From Streptomyces klenkii (GTDB lineage Bacteria > Actinomycetota > Actinomycetes > Streptomycetales > Streptomycetaceae): DNA of 64,000 bases. The stretch covers positions 434,001 to 498,000 of the forward strand of contig NZ_RBAM01000005.1 in NCBI RefSeq assembly GCF_003626645.1. The letters run 5' to 3'. Position 1 is the stretch's first letter; the number at the start of each line of letters is the position of its first letter. The notes under the pieces are model-generated. The model saw nothing but the letters and a program-made list of their open reading frames with translations. It was not told the origin of the DNA and did no database searches. The translations under genes were made by a program, and so were the position numbers. Positions 52,168-62,128 of this stretch are shown one piece after another.

Positions 52168-53418
52168 TCAGGTGGGCAGGACCACTCTCATGATCAACCC
52201 GCCTCCCTCGCGCGGCACCGCGGTGATCCGCCCGCCGTGCGCGCGGGCCACCGAGCGCACGATCGAGAGCCCCAGGCCGACGCCCTTGTCGCTGCCCGTG
52301 CGCTCCGTACGGAGCCTGCGGAACGGCTCGAAGATGTTGTCCAGCTCGTACGCGGGGACCACCGGGCCGGTGTTCTCCACCACCAGCACCGCCTGCCCCG
52401 GCTGCGCCTCGGTGGTGACCTCGACCCAGCCGTCCGGGGCGTTGTAGCGCACGGCGTTCTGCACGAGGTTCAGCGCGATCCGCTCCAGCAGCACGCCGTT
52501 GCCCTGGACCACGGCGGGCTGCCGCGTGCCGCGCAGCTCCACGCCCTTGCCCTGGGCCTCCGAGCGCGTCTGGTCCAGCGCCCTGGACGCCACCTCGGCG
52601 AGGTCCACGGGCTTGCGGTCGACGATCTCGTTGTCGCTGCGGGCGAGCAGCAGCAGGCCCTCCACCAGCTGCTCGCTGCGCTCGTTCGTGGCCAGCAGCG
52701 TCTTGCCGAGCTGCTGGAGCTCCGGCGGCGCCCCGGGGTCGGAGAGGGTGACCTCCAGCAGCGTGCGGTTGATCGCGAGCGGCGTGCGCAGCTCGTGCGA
52801 GGCGTTGGCCACGAACCGCTGCTGCGCGGTGAAGGCCCGCTCCAGCCGGTCCAGCATCTCGTCGAAGGTGTCGGACAGCTCCTTCAACTCATCCTCCGGC
52901 CCGCCCAGTTCGATGCGCCGGGAGAGGTCGGTGGCGGCCACCCGGCGGGCGGTCCGCGTCATCTTGCCCAGCGGCGAGAGGACCCGGCCGGCCATGGCGT
53001 AGCCGAAGGCGAAGGCGATCACGGCGAGGCCCAGGAGGGCCAGCAGGGAGCGCTTGAGGAGGCCGTCGAGGGCGATGGCCCGCTGGTGCTCCATGCACAG
53101 CCGCAGGCCGTTCATGAAGGCGTCGCTGTTGGTCGCGGAGCCCTGGGGCAGGCTCCGGCAGCTGGCACTGGTCTCGACGTTGGCGTTGAGGATCCGGAAC
53201 GGCAGCTGGTTGCCCTGGGTGAGGGCGTCGGCCGCCAGCAGATAGATGATCGTCAGCAGCAGCACGCCCGCCATCAGGAACATCCCGCCGTACAGCAGGG
53301 TCAGCCGTATCCGGATGGTGGGGCGCAGCCAGGGGAACGGGCGCACGACGGGCTGCCGCGGGTCCCAGGTGGGCTTGGGGGGCGCTGCGGGGGGTGCGGG
53401 CGCGGGGGAGGTGGACAT
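52168..53418 (-). CDS. cutS: CutS-like sensor histidine kinase
   Basis: The 416-residue kinase has a Pro-rich cytoplasmic start, a transmembrane helix (LTLLYGGMFLMAGVLLLTIIYLL), an extracellular segment of about 75 residues with two Cys (ASCRSL, LRLCMEHQ), a second helix, HAMP, the His box NASHELRTPLAINRTLLEV and ATPase motifs (NLVQNAVRYN, VGLGLSIV). Paired extracellular cysteines fit the idea that CutS senses redox or disulfide state outside the cell. It is five bases downstream of cutR. Confidence 0.88.
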   Translation of the reverse strand: MSTSPAPAPPAAPPKPTWDPRQPVVRPFPWLRPTIRIRLTLLYGGMFLMAGVLLLTIIYLLAADALTQGNQLPFRILNANVETSASCRSLPQGSATNSDAFMNGLRLCMEHQRAIALDGLLKRSLLALLGLAVIAFAFGYAMAGRVLSPLGKMTRTARRVAATDLSRRIELGGPEDELKELSDTFDEMLDRLERAFTAQQRFVANASHELRTPLAINRTLLEVTLSDPGAPPELQQLGKTLLATNERSEQLVEGLLLLARSDNEIVDRKPVDLAEVASRALDQTRSEAQGKGVELRGTRQPAVVQGNGVLLERIALNLVQNAVRYNAPDGWVEVTTEAQPGQAVLVVENTGPVVPAYELDNIFEPFRRLRTERTGSDKGVGLGLSIVRSVARAHGGRITAVPREGGGLIMRVVLPT

Positions 53419-53423
53419 CAGGG

Positions 53424-54077
53424 TCAGATCCGGTATCCGGAGCCCGGCACGGTGACGATCACCGGGGGCTCGCCGAGCTTGCGGCGCAGGGTCATCACGG
53501 TGACCCGGACGACGTTGGTGAAGGGGTCGGTGTTCTCGTCCCAGGCCTTCTCCAGGAGCTGCTCGGCCGAGACGACCGCGCCCTCGCTGCGCATGAGGAC
53601 CTCCAGGACGGCGAACTCCTTGGGGGCGAGCTGGACCTCCCGGCCGTCGCGGAAGACCTCGCGGCGGTTGGGGTCGAGCTTGATGCCGGCGCGCTCCAGG
53701 ACGGGCGGCAGGGCCACGGTCGTGCGGCGGCCGAGGGCCCGCACGCGGGCGGTGAGCTCGCTGAAGGCGAAGGGCTTGGGCAGGTAGTCGTCGGCGCCGA
53801 TCTCCAGGCCCTCCACGCGGTCGCTGACGTCGCCGGAGGCGGTGAGCATCAGGACGCGGGTGGGGATGCCGAGCTCGACGACCTTGCGGCACACGTCGTC
53901 GCCGTGGACGAGGGGCAGGTCGCGGTCGAGGACGATCACGTCGTAGTCGTTGACGGCGATGCGCTCCAGAGCGGCGGCACCGTCGTACACGACGTCGACC
54001 GCCATGGCCTCCCGGCGCAGTCCGGTGGCGACGGCATCGGCGAGCAGCTGCTCGTCCTCGACGACGAGTACGCGCAC
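53424..54077 (-). CDS. cutR: CutR-like OmpR-family response regulator
   Basis: The 217-residue regulator (VLVVEDEQLLADAVATGLRR, phosphoacceptor Asp in VIVLDRDLPLVHGDD, KPFAFSELTARVRALGRR, winged helix ending PPVIVTVPGSGYRI) agrees with the remembered length and sequence of S. lividans CutR. GTG 54077 has AAGGA eight bases upstream, whereas the longer frame lacks a site. It probably controls secretion-stress and secondary-metabolism genes, as known for CutRS. Confidence 0.88.
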   Translation of the reverse strand: MRVLVVEDEQLLADAVATGLRREAMAVDVVYDGAAALERIAVNDYDVIVLDRDLPLVHGDDVCRKVVELGIPTRVLMLTASGDVSDRVEGLEIGADDYLPKPFAFSELTARVRALGRRTTVALPPVLERAGIKLDPNRREVFRDGREVQLAPKEFAVLEVLMRSEGAVVSAEQLLEKAWDENTDPFTNVVRVTVMTLRRKLGEPPVIVTVPGSGYRI

Positions 54078-54437
54078 GGCGTTGATCCTTCCCTTTGGGC
54101 CCGGGCGGGCAGGCTGGAGATACCCCTGTGGGTTCCTCCATCCTGCCTCGAACCTCGGTAAACCGGCTGTAAGGGGCGCCGGGGCCGACCTGCCGGCCGG
54201 TCGTTCCGGATCGCCGCCGGGGTGCGGCTCCGAGCTGTTTCCGGTCCGCTCGTGGATTGGTTCCGGACGGGAGGTTTCCCCGCGCATGGGGCTGGGGAAG
54301 ACGTCTGCACACCCGCGATCACGCCCAGTGGCGGCACGCCACTACGGCACGCCCGCCCGATCCAGGGGCAGGGGCGCGATCGATTCGCCGTCGGCACACC
54401 CCCGTGCCATCGACCCACGACGAGGGGGCGCAGCACC
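54078..54437. other. Divergent intergenic region upstream of cutR
   Basis: No gene is visible in these 360 bases. The stretch near 54140-54175, with TAAACCGGCTGTAA, is the most AT-rich and is the likely cutR promoter zone; the part nearest 54438 should serve the small ORF. Confidence 0.45.
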
Positions 54438-54605
54438 ATGGACGCGTTCACCGCTGGCATTCTGCAGCGCATAGAGACCACCCGCAGCGACCGGGACCAG
54501 GCCCGCAAGCTGGGCGATGAGTACACGGCCGAGGTGGAGCAGTCCGCCCTGGACGATCTCCACCGCCTGGCCGCGGAGCACGGCGTCAAGGTCTCGGCCG
54601 CCTGA
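54438..54605 (+). CDS. Small conserved helical protein
   Basis: The 55-residue product (AGILQRIETTRSDRDQARKL ... QSALDDLHRLAAEHGVKV) should form two charged helices with coiled-coil character. It has a good GGGGG ribosome site and its own terminator downstream. I do not recognise a function. Confidence 0.7.
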   Translation: MDAFTAGILQRIETTRSDRDQARKLGDEYTAEVEQSALDDLHRLAAEHGVKVSAA

Positions 54606-54620
54606 TCCTGATCCGGCGGC

Positions 54621-54654
54621 GACGCCCCGGCACCCACGTGGGTGCCGGGGCGTC
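54621..54654. terminator. Perfect 34-base palindrome between convergent genes
   Basis: The whole 34-base stretch is self-complementary, centred on CACGTG, giving a stem of up to 16 bp in RNA from either strand. It lies between the small ORF and the inositol monophosphatase stop, so it is a bidirectional terminator. Confidence 0.85.
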
Positions 54655-54697
54655 GTCATGCCCGGGGGAAGGCCCCTGAGGGCCCTGGGAGGGGCGC

Positions 54698-55498
54698 TCA
54701 GCCCTGCCAGGCCCCCAGCTCCTCCAGCCGGCCTTGCAGCCGCTCGAAGAGGGCCGGCGGGGCCGCCACCGTGAGCTCCGTGGAGGCGGGCTCGCCCGGG
54801 CGGCCGCCCGTCAGTGCCCCGGCCTCGCGGGCGATCAGCGCGCCCGCCGCGTAGTCCCAGGGGTTCAGGCCGCGCTCGTAGTAGCCGTCGAGCCGGCCGC
54901 AGGCCACGTCGCACAGGTCGATCGCGGCCGACCCGCCGCGCCGGATGTCGCGCACCTGCGGCAGCAGGGAGCGCAGGACCTCCGCCTGGGCGGCGCGGCG
55001 CGAGGCGAGGTAGCCGAAGCCGGTGCCGATGAGGGCCTGGTCGAGGCCGGGCGCGGGCCGTACGGCCAGCCGCCGCTCGCCCAGGAAGGCGCCCTGGCCG
55101 AGCACCGCGTGGTAGGTCTCGCCGCGCATCGGGGCGGCCACGACGCCGACGACGGCCTCGCCGTCGATCTCGGCGGCTATCGACACGCACCAGGACGGCA
55201 GGCCGTAGAGGTAGTTCACGGTGCCGTCGACGGGGTCGATGACCCACCGGACGCCGGTGCTGCCCTCGCTGCTGGCGCCCTCCTCCCCCAGCAGGCCGTC
55301 GCCGGGGCGGCGCTCGGCGAGGAAGCCGGTGATCAGCTTCTCGGCGGCGATGTCCATCTCGGTGACGACGTCGATCGGGCTGGTCTTCGTCGCGGCGACG
55401 CCCAGGTCCGCCGGGCGGCCGTCGCGGAGCAGCGCTCCGGCGCGGCCGGCGGCCTCAAGGGCTACGGCCAGGAGTTCTGCCTTCAGAGTGTCGCTCAC
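54698..55498 (-). CDS. suhB: Inositol monophosphatase family protein
   Basis: The 266-residue enzyme has the metal-binding motifs of the family: GEEG, WVIDPVDGTVNYLYG and, near the C-terminus, NPWDYAAGALIAREAGA. It dephosphorylates inositol 1-phosphate or related sugar phosphates. GTG start. The SuhB-type symbol is by similarity only. Confidence 0.88.
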   Translation of the reverse strand: MSDTLKAELLAVALEAAGRAGALLRDGRPADLGVAATKTSPIDVVTEMDIAAEKLITGFLAERRPGDGLLGEEGASSEGSTGVRWVIDPVDGTVNYLYGLPSWCVSIAAEIDGEAVVGVVAAPMRGETYHAVLGQGAFLGERRLAVRPAPGLDQALIGTGFGYLASRRAAQAEVLRSLLPQVRDIRRGGSAAIDLCDVACGRLDGYYERGLNPWDYAAGALIAREAGALTGGRPGEPASTELTVAAPPALFERLQGRLEELGAWQG

Positions 55499-55552
55499 GG
55501 TGCTGGTGCTCCTTGGACGGATTGGACGGAAAGGGCGGGCGTACGGGAAGGG

Positions 55553-56680
55553 TCAGGCGTACGGGCTGTCGGCTCCGGCGGCGGCCGGGCGAGGGGCCCT
55601 GGCCGGGCAGCAGCCGACGGGACAGAGGTCGTGCGAGGGGCCGAGGGCCCCCAGGGCGCACCGCGCGGGGTGCTCGCCGCGCTCGGTCGCGGCGCGCTCC
55701 AGGACGAGCTCGCGGACGGCGGCGGCGAAGCGGGGGTCGGCGCCGACGGTCGCCGCGCGGGCGACCGGCAGGCCGAGCTCCGCGGCCTTGGCGGTGGCCT
55801 CGGTGTCGAGGTCGTACTTGACCTCCATGTGGTCCGAGACGAAGCCGATGGGGACCATGACGACGGCAGGGACGCCGGCGGCGTGGGAGGCCTCCAGGTG
55901 GTCGCAGATGTCGGGTTCGAGCCAGGGGATGTGCGGGGCGCCGCTGCGGGACTGGTAGACGAGCTGCCAGGGGTGCTCCCGGCCGGTCTCCGCGCGGACC
56001 GCCTCCGCGATCGTGCGGGCCACGTCGAGGTGCTGGGCGACGTAGGCGCCGCCGTCGCCGTGGCCCTCCGCCGGGCCGGAGGAGTCCGCGGCGGCGGTGG
56101 GGATGGAGTGGGTGGTGAACGCGAGGCGGGCGCCCTCGCGGACGGCCTCGGGCAGCTCGGAGAGGGCCGCGAGGACGGCGTCGGCCATGGGGCGGACGAA
56201 GCCGGGGTGGTTGAAGTAGTGCCGCAGCTTGTCGACGCGGGGCGGGGTGACGCCCTCGGCCTCCAGGGCGGCGAGCGCGTCCGCGAGGTTCTCGCGGTAC
56301 TGGCGGCAGCCCGAGTACGAGGCGTAGGCGCTGGTGGCGAGGGTGAGGACGCGGCGCCGGCCGTCGGCGGCGATCTCGCGCAGGGTGTCGGTCAGGTACG
56401 GCGCCCAGTTGCGGTTGCCCCAGTAGACCGGGAGGTCGGTGCCGTGCTCGGCGAACTCCTTGCGCAGGGCGCCGAGCAGCGCCCTGTTCTGGTCATTGAT
56501 GGGGCTGACGCCGCCGAAGAGGAAGTAGTGCTGACCGACCTCCTTGAGGCGCTCGCGGGGGATGCCGCGCCCGCGCGTGACGTTCTCCAGAAAAGGAACG
56601 ACGTCGTCCGGGCCCTCGGGACCGCCGAAGGAGAGCAACAGCAGGGCGTCGTAGGGGGCGTGCGCTGGCTGATCCGACAT
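55553..56680 (-). CDS. hemH: Ferrochelatase (coproporphyrin III type of actinobacteria)
   Basis: The 375-residue enzyme has [18 protein letters not shown] at the start, [11 protein letters not shown], the active-site His in FTTHSIP and the segment [18 protein letters not shown]-terminal tail holds a Cys and CPVGCC, likely ligands of the [2Fe-2S] cluster seen in actinobacterial enzymes. In this phylum it inserts iron into coproporphyrin III. It precedes suhB on the same strand. Confidence 0.93.
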   Translation of the reverse strand: MSDQPAHAPYDALLLLSFGGPEGPDDVVPFLENVTRGRGIPRERLKEVGQHYFLFGGVSPINDQNRALLGALRKEFAEHGTDLPVYWGNRNWAPYLTDTLREIAADGRRRVLTLATSAYASYSGCRQYRENLADALAALEAEGVTPPRVDKLRHYFNHPGFVRPMADAVLAALSELPEAVREGARLAFTTHSIPTAAADSSGPAEGHGDGGAYVAQHLDVARTIAEAVRAETGREHPWQLVYQSRSGAPHIPWLEPDICDHLEASHAAGVPAVVMVPIGFVSDHMEVKYDLDTEATAKAAELGLPVARAATVGADPRFAAAVRELVLERAATERGEHPARCALGALGPSHDLCPVGCCPARAPRPAAAGADSPYA

Positions 56681-56822
56681 GAGTCCGATCCTGCCACTCG
56701 TCACTGACCGGCAGGAAATGGCGGTGCGCCGCACAAACGTACCCCCGTAAGCTGTATCAGCCACCTACATCCCTTACGGCACCCTCGATCCGTCCCGTCC
56801 CCGACCTCCCTGGGAGCCGTCG

Positions 56823-58124
56823 TTGTCCAGTCCGTACCGCGCGATCTTCGCCGTCCCCGGAAGCAAGGGCTTCTCGGCCGCCGGCCTGCTGGGCCGGATG
56901 CCGCTGTCCATGTTCGGCATCGGCGTGGTCACGATGGTCTCCCAGATCACCGGCCGCTACGGCCTGGCGGGTGCCCTCTCGGCCACCCTGGCGATCTCGG
57001 CGGCCGTGGTCGGGCCGCAGATATCCCGGCTCGTCGACCGGCACGGGCAGCGCCGGGTGCTGCGCCCGGCGACGCTCGTGGCCCTGGCCGCCGCCGTGGG
57101 GCTGCTGCTGAGCGCGCAGCAGCGCTGGCCGGACTGGACGCTGTTCCTCTTCTCGGCGTGCTGCGGGTGCGTGCCGAACGTGGGCTCCATGGTGCGGGCC
57201 CGCTGGGCGGCCCTGTACGGAGGCAGCCCGCAGCTCCACACGGCCTACGCCTTCGAGTCCGTCGTCGACGAGGTGTGCTTCATCGTCGGCCCGATCCTGT
57301 CGATCGGGCTCTGCACACAGTGGTTCCCGGAGGCCGGCCCCCTGCTGGCCACCTGCTTCCTCGCGGTCGGGGTGTTCTGGCTGACCGCGCAGCGCGGCAC
57401 CGAGCCCGAGCCGCACCCGCAGGCGAAGGGGGCGCGCGGCGGTGCGCTGCGCTCGCCCGGCCTCCAGGTCCTGGTGGTGGCCTTCACCGCGACGGGCATG
57501 ATCTTCGGCACCTGCGACGTGGTGACCGTCGCCTTCGCCGACGAGCAGGGGCACAAGAGCATGGCGAGCGTGGTGCTCGCGACGTACGCGCTGGGCTCCT
57601 GCGCGGCGGGGGTGGTTTTCGGACTCCTGCCGCTGAAGGGGGAGCTGGCCCGCCGCTGGCTCCTGGGCGTGTGTGCGATGGCCGTGAGTATGATCCCCCT
57701 CCTACTGGTCGGGAGCCTGCCGTTCCTGGCCGTGGCGCTCTTTGTCTCGGGGCTGTCGATCGCGCCGACCATGGTGTCGACGATGGCCCTGGTCGAACAG
57801 CACGTACCGCGCGCGCAGCTGACCGAGGGCATGACCTGGACGAGCACGGGGCTCGCGGTCGGCGTGGCGCTGGGGTCGTCGGCCGCCGGCTGGGTGGTGG
57901 ACACCCGCGGCGCGGCCGCGGGGTACGAGGTGTCCGCGGTGGCGGGGGCGCTCGCGGCGGCGGTCGCGCTCCTGGGGTACCGCCGGCTCCGCACGCAGGC
58001 AGAGCAGCGGCCGGGGGCACCTGTGCCGCAGGCAAGGGGAGGGTCTGACGCGCATGACGGAGACGACCGGAACGACGGCCGGCACGAAGGCCGGGACGAG
58101 CGCAGCAAGGGCATCGTCGCCTAG
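56823..58124 (+). CDS. MFS transporter
   Basis: The 433-residue protein has about 12 transmembrane helices, a loop 2-3 motif RLVDRHGQRRVLRPA and a charged hydrophilic C-terminus (DAHDGDDRNDGRHEGRDE). The substrate is unknown. It starts with TTG 56823, shortly after GGGAG, and its last 71 bases overlap the next gene, implying joint expression. It is divergent from hemH. Confidence 0.85.
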   Translation: MSSPYRAIFAVPGSKGFSAAGLLGRMPLSMFGIGVVTMVSQITGRYGLAGALSATLAISAAVVGPQISRLVDRHGQRRVLRPATLVALAAAVGLLLSAQQRWPDWTLFLFSACCGCVPNVGSMVRARWAALYGGSPQLHTAYAFESVVDEVCFIVGPILSIGLCTQWFPEAGPLLATCFLAVGVFWLTAQRGTEPEPHPQAKGARGGALRSPGLQVLVVAFTATGMIFGTCDVVTVAFADEQGHKSMASVVLATYALGSCAAGVVFGLLPLKGELARRWLLGVCAMAVSMIPLLLVGSLPFLAVALFVSGLSIAPTMVSTMALVEQHVPRAQLTEGMTWTSTGLAVGVALGSSAAGWVVDTRGAAAGYEVSAVAGALAAAVALLGYRRLRTQAEQRPGAPVPQARGGSDAHDGDDRNDGRHEGRDERSKGIVA

Positions 58125-59430
58125 GGCGGCCGGATCGCCCCCGTGGCGCAACTGGGCGGGGAACGTCAGCGCCCGCCCCGCGCGCACGGCGGCCCCGGCG
58201 ACCGCCGGGGAGGTCGCGGCGGCGGTCGTCCGGGCCGCCTCGGACGGCCTGAAGGTGAAGGCGGCCGGCACCGGCCACTCGTTCACCGCAGCGGCCGCCA
58301 CCGACGGCCTGCTGCTGCGCCCCGAGCGCCTTACGGGCCTGCGCGCGGTCGACCGCGCGGCGGGCACCGTGACGGTGGGGGCCGGCACCACGCTCCGGCA
58401 GCTGAACGAGATGCTGTCCGCGCACGGCCTGTCGCTGGCCAACATGGGCGACATCATGGAGCAGACCGTCTCCGGCGCCGTCAGCACCGGCACCCACGGC
58501 ACCGGACGCACCTCGGCCTCGCTCTCGGCCCAGGTCCGCGGCCTGGAGCTGGTCACCGCGGACGGCTCGGTGCTCGCCTGCTCCGCCGACGAGAACCCGG
58601 AGGTCTTCGCGGCCGCCCGGCTGGGGCTCGGCGCCCTCGGAGTGATCACCGCGCTGACCTTCGCCGTGGAGCCGGAGTTCCTGCTCCGGGCCCGCGAGGA
58701 GCCGATGCCGCTCGACCGGGTTACGGCCGAGTTCGACCAGCTGGTCGCCGAGAACGAGCACTTCGAGTTCTACTGGTTCCCGCACACCAGCAGCTGTGTC
58801 ACCAAGCGCAACAACCGCAGCGCGGGCCCCGCCGCCCCGCCCGGCCGGATCGGCGCCTTCGTCGAGGACGAGCTGCTCTCGAACGGTCTCTTCGGCGCCC
58901 TGTGCGCCGTGGGCCGCGCCGTCCCCGCCGCGATACCGGGCATCGCCCGCATCGCCGGCCGCGCCCTCTCCGCCCGCACGTACACGGACGTCCCGTACAA
59001 GGTCTTCACCAGCCCGCGCCGGGTCCGCTTCCTGGAGATGGAATACGCACTGCCGCGAGAGGCCGCGCTGCCGGCGCTGCGCGAGCTGCGGGCCGCGATC
59101 GAGCGCTCGCGGCTGCGCGTGGCCTTCCCCGTGGAGGTCCGCACGGCTCCGGCGGACGACATCCCCCTGTCCACGGCCTCCGGCCGGGAGACCGCCTACA
59201 TCGCCGTGCACATGTACCGCGGCACGCCCTACCAGGCCTACTTCCGGGCCGCCGAGCAGATCATGACGGCGCACGGCGGCCGGCCGCACTGGGGCAAGCT
59301 GCACAGCCGCGACGCGGGGCACCTCGCGGCGGCGTACCCGCGCTTCGAGGAGTTCACCGCGATACGGGACCGGCTGGACCCGCAGCGCGTGTTCGGCAAC
59401 GACTACTTGCGGCGCGTGCTGGGGGCGTAG
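58054..59430 (+). CDS. FAD-linked sugar-1,4-lactone oxidase (D-arabinono/L-gulono type)
   Basis: The 458-residue VAO-family enzyme has the FAD domain (VKAAGTGHSFTAAAATDG, GAGTTLRQLNEML, GAVSTGTHGTG, LGLGALGVIT) and the C-terminal ALO domain ending HWGKLHSRDAGHLAAAYPRF and DPQRVFGNDYL. It oxidises an aldono-lactone or alditol with O2 to H2O2. The start lies inside the MFS gene. Confidence 0.85.
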   Translation: MTETTGTTAGTKAGTSAARASSPRAAGSPPWRNWAGNVSARPARTAAPATAGEVAAAVVRAASDGLKVKAAGTGHSFTAAAATDGLLLRPERLTGLRAVDRAAGTVTVGAGTTLRQLNEMLSAHGLSLANMGDIMEQTVSGAVSTGTHGTGRTSASLSAQVRGLELVTADGSVLACSADENPEVFAAARLGLGALGVITALTFAVEPEFLLRAREEPMPLDRVTAEFDQLVAENEHFEFYWFPHTSSCVTKRNNRSAGPAAPPGRIGAFVEDELLSNGLFGALCAVGRAVPAAIPGIARIAGRALSARTYTDVPYKVFTSPRRVRFLEMEYALPREAALPALRELRAAIERSRLRVAFPVEVRTAPADDIPLSTASGRETAYIAVHMYRGTPYQAYFRAAEQIMTAHGGRPHWGKLHSRDAGHLAAAYPRFEEFTAIRDRLDPQRVFGNDYLRRVLGA

Positions 59431-59450
59431 ACCCCACCCCCACAAGTGCA

Positions 59451-59476
59451 CCCCGCGCCCCGTAAGGGGCGCGGGG
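59451..59476. terminator. Hairpin after the lactone oxidase gene
   Basis: An 11-bp perfect stem with a GTAA loop lies 20 bases past the stop. Next to it (about 59490-59540) is a copy of the Streptomyces intergenic GCTCCGCCGCG...GACCAGCCACA element. Confidence 0.8.
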
Positions 59477-59560
59477 CTGTATCGATCTGCGGCTCCGCCG
59501 CGCGGGCGCGACCAGCCACACACGGCCCGCAGCCGAGGGAGCACCCGGCCGGGCCGCGCC

Positions 59561-60694
59561 CTACGAGACCGTGCCGGCCGAGGCCGCGCCAGCCGCCGCG
59601 TTCTGGCCCTGAGCCGGCGGCTTGGGCGTCGTCTGCCCACCCGTGGCGCCGGCCCCGCTCGTGCTGCCGCCCTTGCCGTCGCCGCCCGTGCCGCCGTCCG
59701 GGGACGTGGACGGGTTCGGCGAGGGGTCCGGCTTGGTGCTGGGCGTGGAGCCGCCGGAGGACGGGGACGTCGACGGGTCGGGCGACTGCTTGCCCGGGTC
59801 GCCGCCCTGGCGGGACGCGTCCGGGTCCGGCGTGGAGCCGGTGCCCCCGCCGGGCCGGTGCTGCTCGCCGCTGTCGCCGTCACCGTCGCCGTCGTGGGAG
59901 CGGCCGGGACCCGGGCTCCGGTCGGGCGCCGGGTCCTGCTTCTTCTGCGACTTCCCGCCGTCGAAGATCTGGCCGACCGTGGTCGAGCCGCCGCCGTCCG
60001 CGCTCGAACCCTTGACCAGCTCGACCGCGGTGACCGTGCCCATGGCGAGCACGAAGACCGCGCCGGCCGCGATCAGGGGGCGCTTCCAGCCGCGCACCCG
60101 TGTGCCGTGGGTCGTGGCCGGGGTGTACGTGTCGGTGTACGGGCCGGGGTGCGCGGCGGCGTGCGTGTCGCCGTACGCAGAGGAGTGTTCGTCGGCGCGC
60201 GCCCCAGGATGCGCGCCCGCGTGCGCGCCACCAGGCTCCGGCGCCTGTCGCCCCGTGTACACCAGCCGTGTCGCCGCGTCGCCGTCCGCCGCGGGCAGCA
60301 TCTGCGTCGCATCGGCCTGCGGGAGCGCGCGGGTCGCGTCGTCGTGCGCTGTACCCCGGCCGGCGGGCCCGCCGCCCCGTACGGCCGCGGCCGCACGGCT
60401 GACCGCCCGGCCCGCGTCCTGCACGGGCACCTGGCGCATGGTCGGCTTCGCCGACTGCGCGGTCGCCTCGCGGAGCTGTTCCCCGGTCCGCTTGAACAAG
60501 TGCTGGAAGATCGTGCCGCCCGAGGTGGCCACGACGCTCACGACACCGGCGCCGATGACCGTGCCGTACACCCCGAGCTTGCCCGCGAGCAGTGCGGCGA
60601 TCACCGCCGCGAGGGCGCTGCCGGCGACCTGCGCGAGGCTCAGGTCCAGACGCTTGTTCTTCGCTTTTGCCTCGCTTTCGCCTTTGTCGTCCAT
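59561..60694 (-). CDS. Membrane protein with long disordered Pro/Ser/Gly-rich C-terminus
   Basis: The 377-residue protein starts with a charged segment, a paired hydrophobic stretch (LAQVAGSALAAVIAALLAGKLGVYGTVIGAGVVSVVAT in pieces), a variable His/Ala/Thr-rich linker and a single transmembrane helix (PLIAAGAVFVLAMGTVTAVELV). A low-complexity tail of about 130 residues follows (DGDGDGDSGE, SPDPSTSPSSGG). It is a common Streptomyces architecture with no known function, divergent from sepH. Confidence 0.75.
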   Translation of the reverse strand: MDDKGESEAKAKNKRLDLSLAQVAGSALAAVIAALLAGKLGVYGTVIGAGVVSVVATSGGTIFQHLFKRTGEQLREATAQSAKPTMRQVPVQDAGRAVSRAAAAVRGGGPAGRGTAHDDATRALPQADATQMLPAADGDAATRLVYTGRQAPEPGGAHAGAHPGARADEHSSAYGDTHAAAHPGPYTDTYTPATTHGTRVRGWKRPLIAAGAVFVLAMGTVTAVELVKGSSADGGGSTTVGQIFDGGKSQKKQDPAPDRSPGPGRSHDGDGDGDSGEQHRPGGGTGSTPDPDASRQGGDPGKQSPDPSTSPSSGGSTPSTKPDPSPNPSTSPDGGTGGDGKGGSTSGAGATGGQTTPKPPAQGQNAAAGAASAGTVS

Positions 60695-61075
60695 CTCCTG
60701 CCTCTGTGTAGCCCTTGGGTCTGCCTTGTAGCTAGAAGAGACATTCGAGCGTAACGAACAGTTCCGAATCTGGCGATTGTGTGAACCTCGACACCCGTGC
60801 AAGCGGCTCCGCACTCGATAGGTACGATCAACTCCCTTCTCCCGCGTGAACTTCGATGGCGCGCCATTCCACCCCCAGTGGCCCGAATGGAGTACTGTGG
60901 CGAGCCCTGGCCCCGGTGTCCCGTCCGGCTGCCCGGACCCAACGGGCGGGGCCCCAGCGGCTCTCACCCCCGTCAACTCGGCAATGTTGTGGCAGGCTGC
61001 ACCCGGGCAGGCCACACTCGACTAGCGGAAGCAGCGACGCACGTGACGTCGGCAGGCACCACCCGGGAGGTCCCC
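60695..61075. promoter_or_regulatory. Divergent region upstream of sepH
   Basis: No gene is seen in these 381 bases. TACGAT (60823-60828) is a possible -10 element for rightward transcription; the -35 match is poor. GC is lower around 60730-60780, where the leftward promoter is expected. Confidence 0.4.
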
Positions 61076-62128
61076 ATGCCCGAACTGCGTGTCGTGGCCG
61101 TCTCCAACGACGGCACACGGCTGGTGCTCAAGGCTGCGGACAGCACGGAGTACACCCTTCCCATCGACGAGCGGCTGCGCGCCGCCGTGCGCAACGACCG
61201 TGCGCGCCTGGGGCAGATCGAGATCGAGGTGGAGAGCCATCTCCGCCCCCGCGACATCCAGGCGCGGATACGCGCGGGAGCCTCCGCGGAGGAAGTCGCG
61301 CAGCTCGCGGGCATCCCCGTCGAGCGGGTGCGGCGGTTCGAGGGCCCGGTCCTGGCCGAGCGCGCGTTCATGGCCGAGCGCGCCCGCAAGACGGCCGTGC
61401 GCCGCCCCGGCGAGAACACCGGCCCGCTCCTCGGCGAGACCGTGGCCGAGCGGCTCATGCTGCGCGGGGCCGAGAAGGACACCGCGCAGTGGGACTCCTG
61501 GCGCCGGGACGACGGCACGTGGGAGGTCCTGCTCGTCTACCGGGCGGCAGGTGAGCCCCATGCGGCGAGCTGGTCGTACGACCCGCCGAGGCGGATCGTT
61601 CAAGCGATGGACGACGAGGCCCGCGCGCTCATCGGCGAGACCGACGACACGCCCGAGCCGAGCTTCCCGTTCGTGCCCCGGATCGCCCGGCTGCCCCGGG
61701 ACCGGCCCCTCGACCGGTCGCTGGACCGGCAGCAGGCGTCGTCCGGCCCTCCGGCCCCGCCTGAGCCGGAGGCCGAGTCCGCAGAGGAGCCCGGCAAAGA
61801 GCGGGATTCGCTGACGAGCCTGCTCGAAGCGGTGCCCAGTTTCCGCGGTGACATGGTCGTGCCCGAAACGGCTTCGGCCGCGGCCGCGCAGGCCGCTGAC
61901 GAATCGTCCGAGGTGCCGGAGGCCGTCGAGCCGCCGGCACCGGCCGCAAGTGCGGGAGCCGCGTACGCGGACGTCCTCATGCCGCGGTCCGTGGCCGGTC
62001 ACCGCGACCGGCTGACCGGCACGACGGACCGTCAGGCCGAGGCGGACGGGGTCCGGCCGGGCCGGCGCGCGGCGGTCCCCAGCTGGGACGAGATCGTCTT
62101 CGGCACCCGCCGCAAGAAACAGGAGTAA
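61076..62128 (+). CDS. sepH: Cell-division regulator SepH
   Basis: The 350-residue protein begins PELRVVAVSNDGTRLVLKAADSTEYTLPI, the N-terminal domain (formerly DUF3071), with a helix-turn-helix-like segment (RDIQARIRAGASAEEVAQLAGIPVERVRRFEGPVLAERAF in parts), a middle Pro/Glu-rich linker and a conserved end PSWDEIVFGTRRK. SepH binds FtsZ directly and promotes Z-ring assembly during vegetative and sporulation septation. ATG 61076 follows GGGAGG. Confidence 0.92.
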   Translation: MPELRVVAVSNDGTRLVLKAADSTEYTLPIDERLRAAVRNDRARLGQIEIEVESHLRPRDIQARIRAGASAEEVAQLAGIPVERVRRFEGPVLAERAFMAERARKTAVRRPGENTGPLLGETVAERLMLRGAEKDTAQWDSWRRDDGTWEVLLVYRAAGEPHAASWSYDPPRRIVQAMDDEARALIGETDDTPEPSFPFVPRIARLPRDRPLDRSLDRQQASSGPPAPPEPEAESAEEPGKERDSLTSLLEAVPSFRGDMVVPETASAAAAQAADESSEVPEAVEPPAPAASAGAAYADVLMPRSVAGHRDRLTGTTDRQAEADGVRPGRRAAVPSWDEIVFGTRRKKQE